In this document: piece after piece, positions 63,254 through 64,000 of the stretch
Numbering within the stretch: position 1 is the stretch's first letter
Layout of the letters: each line of letters begins with the position of its first letter
Source of the DNA: a methane-oxidizing endosymbiont of Gigantopelta aegis
GTDB lineage: Bacteria; Pseudomonadota; Gammaproteobacteria; Methylococcales; Methylomonadaceae
Direction of reading: 5' to 3'
NCBI RefSeq assembly: GCF_016097405.1
Contig: NZ_JAEHGD010000002.1
Location: 445,876-509,875, forward strand
Length of the DNA: 64,000 bases
Made by a program: the position numbers and the translations under genes
The notes under the pieces: generated by a model
The model's input: the letters and a program-made list of their open reading frames with translations, nothing else
Databases searched by the model: none
What the model was told of the DNA's origin: nothing

Positions 63254-63451
63254 ATGCCTAAAATGAAAACCCATCGTGGTGCTGCCAAACGGTTTAAAAA
63301 AACCGGCAGTGGTAAAATCAAATGTAATCAGTCGCACAGACGTCATATCCTGACTAAAAAGTCGACCAAAAGAAAACGTCAGCTTCGTAAAGCGGCCACT
63401 CTTCATGCATCAGATGCCAAATTGGTGTCGCGGATGATTCCTTACAGTTAA
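63254..63451 (+). CDS. rpmI: 50S ribosomal protein L35
   Basis: 65 residues ([20 protein letters not shown]), standard length and sequence for bL35. A 135-base gap separates it from infC; in E. coli the matching region is bound by L20 to control rpmI and rplT translation, but no clear pseudoknot can be drawn by eye. GGAGAA ribosome site. Confidence 0.97.
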   Translation: MPKMKTHRGAAKRFKKTGSGKIKCNQSHRRHILTKKSTKRKRQLRKAATLHASDAKLVSRMIPYS

Positions 63452-63469
63452 CAGGTTGGAGAAGAGAAA

Positions 63470-63832
63470 ATGGCCAGAGTAAAACGTGGCGTCACTGCCA
63501 GAGCAAGACATAAAAAGATTTTAAAGCAGGCGAAAGGCTATTACGGTGCACGCAGCCGGGTCTATCGCGTCGCCAAACAAGCGGTCATCAAAGCTGGGCA
63601 ATATGCTTATCGTGACCGTAAACAAAGAAAACGTCAATTTCGTGCATTATGGATTGTCCGTATCAATGCTGCAGCACGTCTGTGCGGCACGTCATATAGC
63701 CGCCTGATCAATGGATTGAACAAAGCGAATGTGGCAATCGACCGTAAAGTATTGGCTGACTTAGCTGTTCGCGATATGGATGCGTTTGCTAAAATCGCTG
63801 AAATTGCGAAAGCAAATCAAAGTCAACCTTAA
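63470..63832 (+). CDS. rplT: 50S ribosomal protein L20
   Basis: 120-codon frame (119-120 residues; [20 protein letters not shown]), with [20 protein letters not shown] and [20 protein letters not shown]. Assembles early into the large subunit and represses its own operon in E. coli. A small hairpin AACGAC/GTCGTT follows the stop. pheS would be expected next, beyond the window. Confidence 0.97.
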   Translation: MARVKRGVTARARHKKILKQAKGYYGARSRVYRVAKQAVIKAGQYAYRDRKQRKRQFRALWIVRINAAARLCGTSYSRLINGLNKANVAIDRKVLADLAVRDMDAFAKIAEIAKANQSQP

Positions 63833-63901
63833 AACGACGCGATAACGGTCGTTGATTCAAGACTTCCTCCTTTTTCACAAAAGGGGGTGTTCGGGATTGC
63901 C

Positions 63902-63968
63902 GGGAGGCTGTCGGGTCATGGGCTTCGTCATAAGACGAGTAGAATTATCCATAATCCAGCAGCCTCCT
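63902..63968. repeat. second copy of the palindromic repeat, after rplT
   Basis: GGGAGGCTG (63902 on) and CAGCAGCCTCC (to 63967) are inverted ends. The interior matches the complement of 1656-1718: GGAGG.TGTCGGGT and TTCGT.AT.AGACGAGT.GAA are shared. Intergenic. Confidence 0.7.
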
Positions 63969-64000
63969 TGTTCTTTGTAATCCCTGTTCCTTACAACAAC

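Noticed and set aside
1-64000. CRISPR array
   Set aside because: No regularly spaced direct repeats with unique spacers were seen; the repeats found are palindromic singletons or insertion sequences.

Overview
The window comes from a gammaproteobacterium. Gene content (Na+-type flagellar stator pomAB, O2-independent corrinoid genes, gnnAB-lpxB, a GH17-GT2 glucan synthase, an OlsF-like acyltransferase) and the abundance of insertion sequences and palindromic intergenic repeats resemble methanotrophs of the Methylococcales. That placement is inference only: no methane-oxidation gene lies in the window.

Layout. 1-7345 (mostly minus): 3'-truncated glnS, a PilZ-pomB-pomA motility block, heme A synthase, an HDOD protein and ygfZ. 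7423-11125 (plus): ygfX, a second HDOD protein and a GAF-GGDEF diguanylate cyclase gene cut by an ISAs1-family element. 11199-19121: a corrinoid cluster (cbiX, cbiC, cbiD, cbiET, cbiL, split cbiG, cobJ fused to a HutX-like domain and carrying a frameshift, and a thioredoxin-like ferredoxin). 19279-21499: cold-shock/membrane protein, PerM-type permease, hydrolase-like protein. 21685-27764: an EAL-CBS-GGDEF protein behind a near-consensus Pho box, then a small HTH protein, a histone H1-like protein, a CYTH-CHAD gene split by an IS5-family element, and a ParA-like ATPase. This is the most interesting locus: it looks like a polyphosphate-granule organisation module. 27851-33697: OlsF-like acyltransferase, hydrolase, M14 peptidase, TIGR02647 protein, yafS-like methyltransferase, rnhA, small membrane protein, GIY-YIG protein. 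33741-39535: Pho-box-preceded OprO/P-type porin and a GH17-GT2 gene split by an IS3-family element. 39867-50644: a symporter fused to a solute-binding domain and a heavy-metal efflux block (P-type ATPase, CzcABC-type RND, His-rich periplasmic protein). 50826-56520: gnnA-gnnB-lpxB, an Ala-rich lipoprotein, and phoA behind two tandem Pho boxes. 56597-60245: an insertion-sequence junkyard (second IS5 copy; an IS903-type element carrying an IS1-type element, inserted in a nuclease remnant) and a decayed gene of unknown function. 60535-63832: tRNA-Val, thrS, infC (AUC start), rpmI, rplT.

Themes. (1) Phosphate: three promoters carry PhoB-type 11-bp-periodic sites (porin, phoA, EAL-CBS-GGDEF), and the last one adjoins the CYTH-CHAD locus. 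(2) Cyclic-di-GMP: PilZ next to the stator, two HDOD proteins, one broken cyclase and one EAL-GGDEF protein. (3) Insertion damage: three otherwise intact genes (cyclase, CYTH-CHAD, GH17-GT2) are interrupted by elements with clean target duplications, and the reading frames rejoin exactly when the element is removed. Several additional frameshifts sit in homopolymer runs and could be real decay or sequencing error.
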